Assembly: GCF_015356865.1 (NCBI RefSeq)
Contig: NZ_JAAFZA010000028.1
Location: forward strand, 1-64,000
Source of the DNA: Catenulispora pinisilvae
GTDB lineage: Bacteria > Actinomycetota > Actinomycetes > Streptomycetales > Catenulisporaceae
DNA length: 64,000 nucleotides
Reading direction: 5' to 3'
Shown: positions 25,805 through 33,876 of the stretch, piece by piece
How the letters are laid out: each line of letters opens with the position of its first letter
Numbering within the stretch: position 1 is the first letter of the stretch
Position numbers and translations under genes: made by a program
Notes under the pieces: generated by a model
Databases searched by the model: none
What the model saw: the letters and a program-made list of their open reading frames with translations, nothing else
What the model was told of the DNA's origin: nothing

Positions 25805-26761
25805 ATGACCCACTCCGAAGCCAGCGCCGACGCTAGAAGGGATCTGCAGCATGTGGACACCACTGCCGCGCCCGCCGCGCTGCAAGCGAGGATCCCGCTC
25901 GGTATGTACTTGGTCCGCGCCACCTCCGCGCATGCTGCACAGATCGACTCCTGGGCAGCCGCCGAAGGGTGGAACCTCGGCCAAAGCGACGCAGCATTGT
26001 TCCGAAGTATCGATCCGACGGGGCATTTCGCCGGATTTCTCGGCCAGCGCCACGTGTCATCAGTAAGCGTCGTCAACTACGCCGATGACTTCGCCTTCTG
26101 CGGAATGCTGCTGGTCGACCCCGAGATGCGACGCAGAGGAATCGGCGCGGTCACCTGGGCGGCGGCAATCGGGCACGCCGGCGAGCGCACCATCGCCGCC
26201 GACGTGCCGCCACACCTGACCGAGCACGCCACACGGCTCGGTTTCACCGACGGGTTCCGCATTATCCGATTCGCCGGACAGCTTCCAGCAGCCCGCCCGG
26301 TGGATCCACACGTGGGTGTGTTCAAAGCCAAGGAACACGCCAGGCAGATCACCGCAATCGACGCCGCCTGCTTTCCGGCCCGCCGCCCGCAGTTCGCCGC
26401 CGCCTTCGCCACGGCAGCGGGCCACCACTCGCTGGTCTACGCCGATGCGAACGGCAACGTGCGCGGCTACGGCGTGCTGCGAATGGCGCGGTCGATCGCC
26501 GGTATCGGGCCCTTGTACGCCGAGCGCTCGTACCAGGCAGCGACGATCTTCGACTCCCTGTGTGCGCTGGCCGGGCGTGACGGAGCCGCCGCTGTAAGCA
26601 TCGACGTGCCCGCCCACAGCAAGGCCGGGGTAGCGGTCGCCGAGAGCCGCGGCCTGTCTCCAGTCGGCGACGCGTACCGGATGTATCGGCTCGGAACCGC
26701 CGCGGTGCGAGCGATCGCTTTCGACCAGCTGCATGCCCTGACCTGTCTGGGGCTTGCATGA
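25805..26761 (+). CDS. Tandem-domain GNAT acetyltransferase (second paralogue)
   Basis: The 318-aa protein has the same two-domain layout as its upstream neighbour. It has a canonical acetyl-CoA motif (MRRRGIGAVTWAAA) and a second domain with NVRGYGVLRMARSIAGIGPLYAE. ATG 25805 is chosen for the GGAG 8 nt upstream and because residues before it are Pro-rich and non-conserved. The motif is better preserved than in the first copy, so this may be the active member of the pair. Confidence 0.87.
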   Translation: MTHSEASADARRDLQHVDTTAAPAALQARIPLGMYLVRATSAHAAQIDSWAAAEGWNLGQSDAALFRSIDPTGHFAGFLGQRHVSSVSVVNYADDFAFCGMLLVDPEMRRRGIGAVTWAAAIGHAGERTIAADVPPHLTEHATRLGFTDGFRIIRFAGQLPAARPVDPHVGVFKAKEHARQITAIDAACFPARRPQFAAAFATAAGHHSLVYADANGNVRGYGVLRMARSIAGIGPLYAERSYQAATIFDSLCALAGRDGAAAVSIDVPAHSKAGVAVAESRGLSPVGDAYRMYRLGTAAVRAIAFDQLHALTCLGLA

Positions 26762-26786
26762 CAGTGCCCGATCGCGGAGCACCAGG

Positions 26787-26906
26787 ATGAAGGAGACGGC
26801 CGCCATCATCGCAGCTATCGCGCTGCTGGTGCTGTTGTTTCTGGCCCAACCGCACAGCGGTGGCCAGCCGCCGACCCAGCAGGTGCCGACGGCTGGCTCA
26901 TCCTGA
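26787..26906 (+). CDS. 39-aa hydrophobic micropeptide (secreted or membrane)
   Basis: ATG 26787 has a GGAG 7 nt upstream. The peptide has a short charged start (MKET), an unbroken 16-residue hydrophobic helix (AAIIAAIALLVLLFLA) and a polar tail rich in Gln, Pro, Gly and Thr. This matches a signal-peptide or single-pass membrane micropeptide. It lies between the GNAT pair and the first TPR gene, 400 nt before the latter. A secreted signal read by the TPR protein is possible but unproven. Confidence 0.6.
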   Translation: MKETAAIIAAIALLVLLFLAQPHSGGQPPTQQVPTAGSS

Positions 26907-26969
26907 CCATCGTCAGCACAGGGCACGTATCAATGTCCATGTAAACGCGCGTCACTGCCAAGGAGACGG

Positions 26970-27068
26970 ATGAACATCATCACTGAGGGCAGCCAGCCCA
27001 TCGACGCCCACCCCGCCTTGCGACGCCTCACGGTCGGCGACGTCAGGCTGCGGGATCCAGACGGCTAG
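26970..27068 (+). CDS. 32-aa micropeptide, upstream of TPR gene (copy 1)
   Basis: AAGGAGA lies 4 nt before ATG 26970. The C-terminal half, ALRRLTVGDVRLRDPDG followed by a stop, is repeated with changes in the second cassette (LELRRLAVGDVALRSPDG, stop). Conservation of the reading frame and stop in a diverged repeat supports translation. No family is recognised. It could be a leader peptide or a precursor. Confidence 0.55.
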   Translation: MNIITEGSQPIDAHPALRRLTVGDVRLRDPDG

Positions 27069-27126
27069 CTCAAGCACCGCTCGACGAGCACCGAACTGAG
27101 CGCGCTGACTGTGCTCTGCGTGCCAT

Positions 27127-27320
27127 TGACCTCGCCCCTTGAGCGCTAACCCCCAGTGCGCTCGGGGCGGGAACGGCCCGGACCGTACCGGCATATCCCC
27201 GTGTGCCGCCGGGCCGTGCGGCCGGCCTGGCGACTGCCCAGCCCCGGGCCGGCCGCAAATCCGCCGTCGAATCCGAATAGACAACCGTCCTTCAGGAGAG
27301 CTTTGCCATGACATCCCGCT
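27127..27320 (+). repeat. Duplicated structured leader, copy 1
   Basis: This non-coding leader, through the ribosome-binding site and first codons of the TPR gene, recurs about 1.8 kb downstream at roughly 80-85% identity by eye. It contains two overlapping potential stems, 27209-27225 and 27220-27230 with 27244-27254, which cannot form together. This resembles an attenuator or switch. Block lengths and stems match copy 2. Confidence 0.65.
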
Positions 27321-28633
27321 TCACGCCCGAGCAGGCTGAGGCCGCTGCCGAGGTTTTGGAGTACCTGCGTTCCACGGACAGTGGATCGCGAACGGGCGTC
27401 ATGACCGGACCAGCCCGGCAGGTATTGGAGGCTCTGGTCGGCAGGTATGCCAGCACCGTCCGTGCCGTACGCCGTGTCTCGCCGATTCTGCTACCGGTGC
27501 TCCCCGGCGATGACGAGCTCGGCGACGCGCCAGTGTTCGCCAACTTCGCCGACGCAGAGGGGTGGTACTCGGCCAACGCGGACGGCATCCTGGACGCGTT
27601 GGTCCTGGCCAGCCAGCACAAGGCCGACGAACAGAGCAGCCGGGTGGTGCGCGGCCTGGAATGCGTGCTGACCTCCCTGCACGATACAGACCGGCGGCGG
27701 ATACTATCCGATCTCGCACTAGCCTCAGCGCGCCGGCACGGCGACAAGCCCGCCGAGGCACATGCGCTGCTGAACCGCGGTGGAGGCTACAAGATGGCCA
27801 ACAAGCCGACGCTAGCGATCGAGGACTTTAAGCAGGCGGCGCGGCTGTTCGCCGACCTCAACGACACGGCCGGGACGGTGGCCGCCCTTAGCCGGCTTGG
27901 TGTGGCTCACGCAGCCGCCCGGCATCTGGAAGACGCCGATGCTGCTCTCGTCCAGCTGCTTGGCATGGCCGAATGCGACGACGTTCACCGCGCGATGGCG
28001 CGTGTCAATCGGGCCTGGGTGGCCACCAACCGCGGCGAGGTGTCGGCTGCGATTGAGCACGGACTCGCAGGCTTGGAGCTACTTCGAGCCTGCGACGCGG
28101 ACATGCTTTGGCTCATTGAGGCCCATCTGGAGCTCACCGCGGCTTACACCCGCAACGGTGACATCGAGGAGGCCGGGCGTCATCTGGATGAGGTGTACGG
28201 GCTCTTCGCCAGCGGATTCGAGACGTTCCCGGTGCGCATCAGCGCCGCGCTCGCGAGCGGCGAGCTGCTGATAGCTCGGGGACGCCACCTCGAAGCCATG
28301 GCGGCGTTTCAGGGTGTCTTGCTGTTGCAAGCTGCCGGCCCCGCCCCCTTCCGAATGGCCGACACCCTAGATGGCACGGGCAGGGTCCTGTTCGAGATCG
28401 GCGAGTACGGACCGGCCGCTGACGAGCACAACGCCGCACTTGTCGAGCGCAACCAGGTCGGGGAACAGTTCGCTACTGCCCGCACCGGTTTTTACCTGGC
28501 TAGGGCGAACTTCGCATCCGGACGTGTGGACGAGGCCGCTCTTCTGCGCGACCAGGCTCTGTCGGAGCTGGCCGGGATCGTCGACCCTGCAGCCGACGCC
28601 CTGCGCGCAGAGTTGAGCCTGTTGTCAGGCTGA
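27308..28633 (+). CDS. TPR-repeat protein, paralogue A
   Basis: The 441-aa protein is entirely helical with TPR-like repeats from about residue 130 on (for example AHALLNRGGGYKMANKPTLA and ALSRLGVAHAAARHLEDADA). It lacks an HTH or other effector domain. The start RFTPEQAEAAAEVL is shared with paralogue B (RFTAEQSDAAARV). AGGAGAG lies upstream of ATG 27308. TPR proteins of this form bind peptides or proteins, so a regulatory or scaffold role in the cassette is likely. Confidence 0.82.
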   Translation: MTSRFTPEQAEAAAEVLEYLRSTDSGSRTGVMTGPARQVLEALVGRYASTVRAVRRVSPILLPVLPGDDELGDAPVFANFADAEGWYSANADGILDALVLASQHKADEQSSRVVRGLECVLTSLHDTDRRRILSDLALASARRHGDKPAEAHALLNRGGGYKMANKPTLAIEDFKQAARLFADLNDTAGTVAALSRLGVAHAAARHLEDADAALVQLLGMAECDDVHRAMARVNRAWVATNRGEVSAAIEHGLAGLELLRACDADMLWLIEAHLELTAAYTRNGDIEEAGRHLDEVYGLFASGFETFPVRISAALASGELLIARGRHLEAMAAFQGVLLLQAAGPAPFRMADTLDGTGRVLFEIGEYGPAADEHNAALVERNQVGEQFATARTGFYLARANFASGRVDEAALLRDQALSELAGIVDPAADALRAELSLLSG

Positions 28634-28773
28634 TGTCTTTCAGGGGCGCTGAGCAATTCGAGCACGGATGAAGGCCGCAGCCTGCCGATCGAACCGGAGG
28701 TGCACGGCACTGTGACATCCCGAGCACGGCTCGTGCCGACGGTCATATACCTAAGCGTTACACCGTAAGGAGA

Positions 28774-28879
28774 ATGATGATCAGCAGCTTTGCTGAGGAC
28801 CGCTGGGCCCGCCGAGGTTTACCTCGAACTGCGACGCCTCGCAGTTGGCGACGTCGCGCTGCGTTCCCCAGACGGGTAG
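28774..28879 (+). pseudogene. Second copy of the 32-aa micropeptide gene, frameshifted
   Basis: AAGGAG and ATG ATG at 28774 correspond to copy 1. The conserved ending (LELRRLAVGDVALRSPDG, stop 28877-28879) is out of frame with that ATG, because the interval is 106 nt. Either copy 2 is broken by an indel or it starts at an internal TTG. Confidence 0.5.
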
Positions 28880-28934
28880 TGCTGCCGCTCGCAGCACTGA
28901 ACTGAGCCCGCGAACCGCGCGCTGTGCGCGCTAC

Positions 28935-29127
28935 TGACCTCGCCCCTTGAGCGCTTGCCCCCCAGTGCGCTCGGGGCGGGAACGGCTCGTTGCGGCATAT
29001 CCCCGTGTGCCGCCGGGCCGTGCGGCCGGCCTGGCCACACTGCCCAAACCCAGGCCGGCCGCTTATCCGCCGTCGAATCCGATTAGGCAACCCGTCGTTC
29101 AGGAGAGCTTTGCCATGACATTCCGCT
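28935..29127 (+). repeat. Duplicated structured leader, copy 2
   Basis: This is the copy of 27127-27320. The alternative stems lie at 29013-29029 and at 29024-29034 with 29050-29060. In the second stem this copy has a T-A pair where copy 1 has a T-G wobble, so pairing is retained across the difference. Confidence 0.65.
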
Positions 29128-30506
29128 TCACCGCCGAGCAGTCCGATGCCGCCGCGCGCGTGCGCTCGGCGTTGGTTCCCGGGGCCGTTGCGGTGCCGTC
29201 CGATGACCGCCTATTCCTGCGGTTCGCCGCCGCTGTGGTGAACCAGCTGCTGGTCTTCGCCGATGCTGCCTGGCGCTGCTGCGGGGAGATGCTGGGCCCG
29301 ACGCTGCCGCCACCGATGCTCGCAGGCGTGGCCTGGCCAGGCGATGAGATGGATGCGCAGGCAGCCGTCGCATTCGCCTCTCAGTGGATCGGCAGTTCTG
29401 GCGATGGCACTACCGGCCCGGACCGCGGTGAGGCTGCGCTGTGGTTCCGCACCCGGCTCCGGGTGATCCCCACAGTGATGGCGTTGGCTGACCAGGCCGG
29501 ATGGGATCAGCAGTGCTGGCAGCTGGCCGCACGCTGCCACGAGGCACTGGTCGCCGAGGGAGCACTGGCCGAGGCCAGCGAGACCGGAGCTGTCGGCCTG
29601 GCCGCCGCCGAGCGCAGCGGCGATGTGCAAGGCGTCGCGATCATGCACCTGGCCTGCGGTGCCGCGGCGAAGATGAGCGGCCGGTTGCAGGAGGCGATGG
29701 TCCACTACGACCAGGCCATGCCGATCCTGGAGCAGGCCGGCGACATAGCCGGGCAGGCCAAGGTCATGCTGTGCCGGGGCGCGGTGCACATGGTGCGCCG
29801 GGAGCTGCCTGCGGCCCGGGACTGCCAGCTTGCTGTGTTGCAGATTACCGACGCCCCGCGGCTGACCGCGCTGGCCACCGGCAACCTGGGCCGGATCGCC
29901 CTGGACAGCGGCGAGATCAGTCAGGCGATCCACTGCGGAACCGCAGCGCTGCGAATCATCGACGGCGCGGGGCTTCCCGCGATCCGGCAGGTGATGGAAG
30001 TCCACCACGACCTGGCCGAGGCGCACCTGATGCTGGGCGAGCTGCCAGCGGCCCGTGAACACCTGGCCGCGGCTCGACGCGCCGCCGAGGCTACCGCGCA
30101 GGATTTGACCTTCGCCTCGGTGCACGTGGCGGTGTATCTGACCGCCGGGCAGCTCGCACTGGCTGAGGAAGATCCCCAGACCGCTTTGCGTGAGTTCACC
30201 CGGGCGTTGGCGGTGCGCTCGGGCTCTACGTTCCACCTGGCCGACCTGCTGGAGGGTATCGGGCGGGCGATTTTGGCCTGCGGCGACCGGATCGGCGCCC
30301 TGGCTGTGCTGACCGCCGCGCTGGTGCAGCGCAGGGCCGACCGCCTCGACTTGAATACCGCCGGCACGCTGGCTCACCTGGCTGCCGCGTGCCAGGACTC
30401 CGATTCGGAGCAGGCCGCAACGCTGCGCGCTGAAGCCTTGGCACAACTGAAACCGTTCAGCGACCGCCCGGCGGTGAGACTTCGCGAGATGTTAACAGCA
30501 TGCTGA
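29115..30506 (+). CDS. TPR-repeat protein, paralogue B
   Basis: The 463-aa protein has TPR-like repeats from about residue 150 (EALVAEGALAEASETGAVGL, AMVHYDQAMPILEQAGDIAG, EVHHDLAEAHLMLGELPAAR). It shares its N terminus and 5' leader with paralogue A, so the pair arose by duplication of the whole cassette. AGGAGAG precedes ATG 29115. There is no DNA-binding or catalytic domain. The central region (about residues 20-120) differs from paralogue A, which suggests different partners. Confidence 0.82.
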   Translation: MTFRFTAEQSDAAARVRSALVPGAVAVPSDDRLFLRFAAAVVNQLLVFADAAWRCCGEMLGPTLPPPMLAGVAWPGDEMDAQAAVAFASQWIGSSGDGTTGPDRGEAALWFRTRLRVIPTVMALADQAGWDQQCWQLAARCHEALVAEGALAEASETGAVGLAAAERSGDVQGVAIMHLACGAAAKMSGRLQEAMVHYDQAMPILEQAGDIAGQAKVMLCRGAVHMVRRELPAARDCQLAVLQITDAPRLTALATGNLGRIALDSGEISQAIHCGTAALRIIDGAGLPAIRQVMEVHHDLAEAHLMLGELPAAREHLAAARRAAEATAQDLTFASVHVAVYLTAGQLALAEEDPQTALREFTRALAVRSGSTFHLADLLEGIGRAILACGDRIGALAVLTAALVQRRADRLDLNTAGTLAHLAAACQDSDSEQAATLRAEALAQLKPFSDRPAVRLREMLTAC

Positions 30507-30570
30507 TAACCGTCACGCGCCAGAACGTCCAGTGCGGTGCTGCGGCCGACGGGCGTCTTCAGGGGGCCTA

Positions 30571-30582
30571 TACGACGTCGTA
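30571..30582. promoter_or_regulatory. 12-bp perfect palindrome before the DUF5753 array
   Basis: The sequence tacgacgtcgta lies 59 nt before the first of four DUF5753 genes and after the TPR gene. Its position fits an operator, but no direct evidence supports binding. Confidence 0.35.
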
Positions 30583-30640
30583 CGCGACATCCAGCCGGAC
30601 CTACAGCTAAGTCAGCCCAGAAGGAAAGGACAGCGGCGAG

Positions 30641-31327
30641 ATGAACGAAACAACCGCAACGAACGGCAGGCGCGAGCAGGCCACATTCACCGCATGGCGT
30701 GACCTGCAAGTCGACGGTCGCTTGCAGCCCGACCAGCACGCCCGCATAATCCGCAGCGAGCGCGCCGCCAGGCTGCGGATCATGAGCACGACCTGCGTAC
30801 CGGGTCTGGTCCAGGCCCGCGGCTGGGCCATGGCGATGGCCGGCGCGCTGCCGGCGCTGGGCGAGTATCAGCCCAGGGACGGTGAGGCCGCTGCACAGGC
30901 CCGGCTAGCTCGGCAGCGCATCCTGACCGAACCGGGCCGCGACATCCACATCCTGATGCACCTCGCGGCGCTGCGGACGCGCAGGCCCCAGCCGGTGTTC
31001 GACGAGCAGATCGACCACCTGATGCGCGCCACCAACGCCGAGCATTTCCGCTTCGGGGTGATTCCGGACTTCGTGGACACCGGAATCGACTTGGCGAGCG
31101 ACTTCTTCCTGTACGACGAGGCCGTGGTCGAGATCGGCACCGTGGCCGGGGAGGTGCGCTCGACGGCTCGGGAGGACGTCGAGCTGTGCGAGCGGGTTTT
31201 CGACGCGTTCGCGGCGACCGCCTGCTACGGGCCGACCGCGCGGGAGCTGCTGGCGGCATTCGCAGCCGAGGCCACCGCAGCCAGGCGGATGCCAGCTGCT
31301 TCGCCCACGACCGGAAGTGAGCGTTGA
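30641..31327 (+). CDS. Stand-alone DUF5753 protein, 1 of 4
   Basis: The 228-aa protein aligns with the C-terminal sensing domain of HTH-DUF5753 regulators (CVPGLVQARGWAMAMAG; RLARQRILTEPG; EQIDHLMRATNAEHFRFGVI; DFFLYDEAVVEIGT). The N-terminal 45 residues are not an HTH. GAAGGAAAGGA lies upstream. Without a DNA-binding domain it cannot act as an ordinary repressor; it may sense a ligand or pair with a separate protein. Confidence 0.82.
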   Translation: MNETTATNGRREQATFTAWRDLQVDGRLQPDQHARIIRSERAARLRIMSTTCVPGLVQARGWAMAMAGALPALGEYQPRDGEAAAQARLARQRILTEPGRDIHILMHLAALRTRRPQPVFDEQIDHLMRATNAEHFRFGVIPDFVDTGIDLASDFFLYDEAVVEIGTVAGEVRSTAREDVELCERVFDAFAATACYGPTARELLAAFAAEATAARRMPAASPTTGSER

Positions 31328-31328
31328 C

Positions 31329-32000
31329 ATGCCATACCGTCTGGACCTGGCCGACACCACCCCCGCCGGCGGCGTCGCCTACTACCGCCACACCGACCTG
31401 CTGGCCGACGGGCTGCGCGCCAGGCAGCAGAGCGCCGGCGAGGCGGTGGACACCGCCGCATGCATCCGGCAGTTCGAGCCGCTGTTCGTGCCCGGATATG
31501 TGCAGAGCCCGGCCTGGATCCGGGCGATCTTCAGCTTCAACCGCGACAACGCCACCGGTCAGCCGCCTGCCGACATCGAGCAGGCCGTCACCACCCGGCT
31601 CCAGCGACAGCAGACGCTGCTGAACCAGGGCACCACCCGGCTGCACGTCGTGATGGCCGAGACGGCACTGCGGGTCTGGGGACTCCCCGGCGACGTCCTG
31701 ACCGAGCAGATCGACCTCCTGCGCCAAGCGGTACACGATCAGCGCCTCCAACTGGGGATCCTGCAGCAGCGCGCCGCGCTGCCGGCGCCGCCGAGCAACC
31801 AGATCACCCTGTACGACGACGAGCAGCTCCGGATCGAGCTGGAAGCGGGGCTGCTGGTGATGGACGACCCCGACGTTATCGCCGCCTACCGCCGCAGCTT
31901 CGACGACATCGCCGCCGCCGCACTGTACGGCGCCGCAGCCGCCGAACACCTGGCCAGGCTACGCACGGAACTCCTCGACTCCGCCGAACAAGGGCCCTGA
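31329..32000 (+). CDS. Stand-alone DUF5753 protein, 2 of 4
   Basis: The 223-aa protein has QFEPLFVPGYVQSPAWIRA, TTRLQRQQTLL and AETALRVWGLPGDVLTEQID, the standard DUF5753 motifs. The first 45 residues lack an HTH. ATG 31329 starts one nucleotide after the previous stop, so the genes are coupled. Divergence between the four members is high, indicating old duplications. Confidence 0.85.
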   Translation: MPYRLDLADTTPAGGVAYYRHTDLLADGLRARQQSAGEAVDTAACIRQFEPLFVPGYVQSPAWIRAIFSFNRDNATGQPPADIEQAVTTRLQRQQTLLNQGTTRLHVVMAETALRVWGLPGDVLTEQIDLLRQAVHDQRLQLGILQQRAALPAPPSNQITLYDDEQLRIELEAGLLVMDDPDVIAAYRRSFDDIAAAALYGAAAAEHLARLRTELLDSAEQGP

Positions 32001-32211
32001 TGTCGATCGCCTGTCCGCAGCGCCAAGGCCGGTCTGCACCGGCGCCACAGCCCGACCCTGGCCTGGAGAGCAACATCCCCAGGCAACAGGCCCAACACCC
32101 CGGGTCGCCCCGGACTGTACTGACCGCATCGGCGCTCGAAGCCCGCCCTGAACTCCCATCACCGATGCCGTTGCCAATCGCGCACGGCGCGCCCGAGAAA
32201 GGGATCACGCA

Positions 32212-32847
32212 ATGACCGTCACCACACCCGCGACCAGCGGGGTGACCTATCAGCCGTTCCACCGGCACCTGGCCGACGGCCTGGCGCCGCAGCAGCGCAT
32301 GTACGCCCAACTGTCCGAGGACGCCGCGCTCGTGCAGAGCCTGTCGCCATGGGAGATCCCGGGCCAGTTGCAGACCGAGCCATGGGCCCGGGAGGTGTTC
32401 TCTTACAACCCCGGCTTCGCCGACGACGAGCAGCGCACCGACATCGAGGAGGCGGTCGCGGCCCGAACCGCTCGCGCCGCCCAGCTGACCGCCGGAACCT
32501 CACAGTTTCACCTGCTGACCACGTCCTTTCCACTGCGGTTCCGTCGCAAATGGCCGCAGCTGCCGGCCCAGATCGACCGGCTGATCAAGGCCGCGCTGGA
32601 GGACCGGTACCGGTTCGGCCTGATCCCGGAGGGCATCGCGGCCCGCCAGCCCCCGTACACCTCGGTATGCATCTACGACCGGAACCTGGCCGAGGTGGAG
32701 ACCTACTCCGGGATGCTGTTTCTCGCCGACGCCCCGGACGTGGCGGCGAACCTGCGGGCGTTCGAGGAGTTCGCCCGGCTGGCGCTGTACGGCGAGGCCG
32801 CGGTCGCCGAGCTGCGGCGGCTGCGCGCCGAACTGGTCGGCGACTGA
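32212..32847 (+). CDS. Stand-alone DUF5753 protein, 3 of 4
   Basis: The 211-aa protein shows LSPWEIPGQLQTEPWAREV, TARAAQLTAGTSQFHLL and a long stretch including YRFGLIPEGIAA. It is the closest paralogue of member 4: both contain TSFPLRFR and end in AAVAELRRLRAEL-type sequence. The gap of 211 nt from member 2 shows no gene I can support. Confidence 0.83.
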   Translation: MTVTTPATSGVTYQPFHRHLADGLAPQQRMYAQLSEDAALVQSLSPWEIPGQLQTEPWAREVFSYNPGFADDEQRTDIEEAVAARTARAAQLTAGTSQFHLLTTSFPLRFRRKWPQLPAQIDRLIKAALEDRYRFGLIPEGIAARQPPYTSVCIYDRNLAEVETYSGMLFLADAPDVAANLRAFEEFARLALYGEAAVAELRRLRAELVGD

Positions 32848-33149
32848 CAACGCGTCCACCACCAGCGGGTGCGGCGCGGGCCGCACCTGCTGCGCGGTCA
32901 GCACTTTGATCATTGAGTCCGTGGTCGGCAACCGGATGAGGGCGTGGTCGTGGGTGTGGGCGTGGCATCAGGTGCGGGCGGCGGGGCCCAAAGTCGCAGG
33001 CAGAACCACCGGCAACGCCGACGTCGCCGCTGCGCCGCCGGTTACCAGCAGCTTCGCGGAGATGCTGGCCGGCCTCCCCAGCTCGGACCTGCCGACCAGG
33101 ATCTTCAGTTCTGCAGTGGCCGAAGCAACTTCGAATCCGGAAGGCAGTG
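32848..33149. other. Gap between DUF5753 members 3 and 4
   Basis: No gene is convincing. One plus-strand frame contains SSDLPTRIFSSAVAEA, which vaguely resembles the C-terminal SDLAARIFGSVVADH of the glutamine-synthetase-like protein. This could be a relic of a lost copy or chance. Confidence 0.35.
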
Positions 33150-33800
33150 ATGGCGATGAACGAGTACCCCGAGATGGGCCCCAGCCTGACCTATCAGCGG
33201 TCCCGCGAGTGCCTGGCCGACGGGCTAGCCGGGCAGCACCGCAAGTACGCACAGCTGTCGGCGAGCGCCGCAATGGTCCAGGCGCTGTCGCCGATGCAGG
33301 TCTGCGGGCCGTTGCAGACCGAGCAGTGGGCGCGCCGGGTGATGTCCTACGCGCCGGCCTTCGGCGACGACGAGCAACGCGTCGACGTCGAGGCCGCGGT
33401 GGCCGAGCGGATGGCGCGAGGCGAACAGCTGACCGCCGGGGCCACGGACTTTCACCTCATCAGCACGTCCTTCCCGCTGCGGTTCCGTGCCAGGCACTGG
33501 CCATGGGAGGTGGTCGCTGACCAGTTTGAGCGTCTTATCCACGCGGCCTTGGACACCCGGTTCCGGTTCGGGCTGCTGCCCGATGCCGCACCGGCCAGAA
33601 TGATGCCTTCCCCGCCCGTGTGGATCTACGACGGGCGGCTGGTCGAGTACGAGACCTACAGCGGCGTCCTGTATCTATCCGGCGCCGAGGAGGCGGCGTG
33701 CGCGCTGCGCGCTTTCCGGGAGCTCGCCGACCTGGCGCTGTACGGACAGGACGCCGCCGCCGAGCTGCGGCGGATGCGCGTGGAACTGCTCGGTCGCTGA
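33150..33800 (+). CDS. Stand-alone DUF5753 protein, 4 of 4
   Basis: The 216-aa protein is a close paralogue of member 3 (LSPMQVCGPLQTEQWARRV; STSFPLRFRARHW; RFRFGLLPDAAPA; YETYSGVLYLSGAEEA). GGAAGG is 5 nt before ATG 33150. It is the last member before the debranching-enzyme gene. Confidence 0.83.
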   Translation: MAMNEYPEMGPSLTYQRSRECLADGLAGQHRKYAQLSASAAMVQALSPMQVCGPLQTEQWARRVMSYAPAFGDDEQRVDVEAAVAERMARGEQLTAGATDFHLISTSFPLRFRARHWPWEVVADQFERLIHAALDTRFRFGLLPDAAPARMMPSPPVWIYDGRLVEYETYSGVLYLSGAEEAACALRAFRELADLALYGQDAAAELRRMRVELLGR

Positions 33801-33876
33801 TCCGCCAGTTAGCGGTTGCCCAGTTCAGTCATGTCTTGCCTTGCTCCCCACCTGATCTTTGAAAGGGAAACGGTCC

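Noticed and set aside
30641-33800. DUF5753 genes as truncated regulators (pseudogenes)
   Set aside because: All four have their own starts, intact frames and ribosome-binding sites or coupling; loss of the same HTH in four diverged copies by decay is unlikely.
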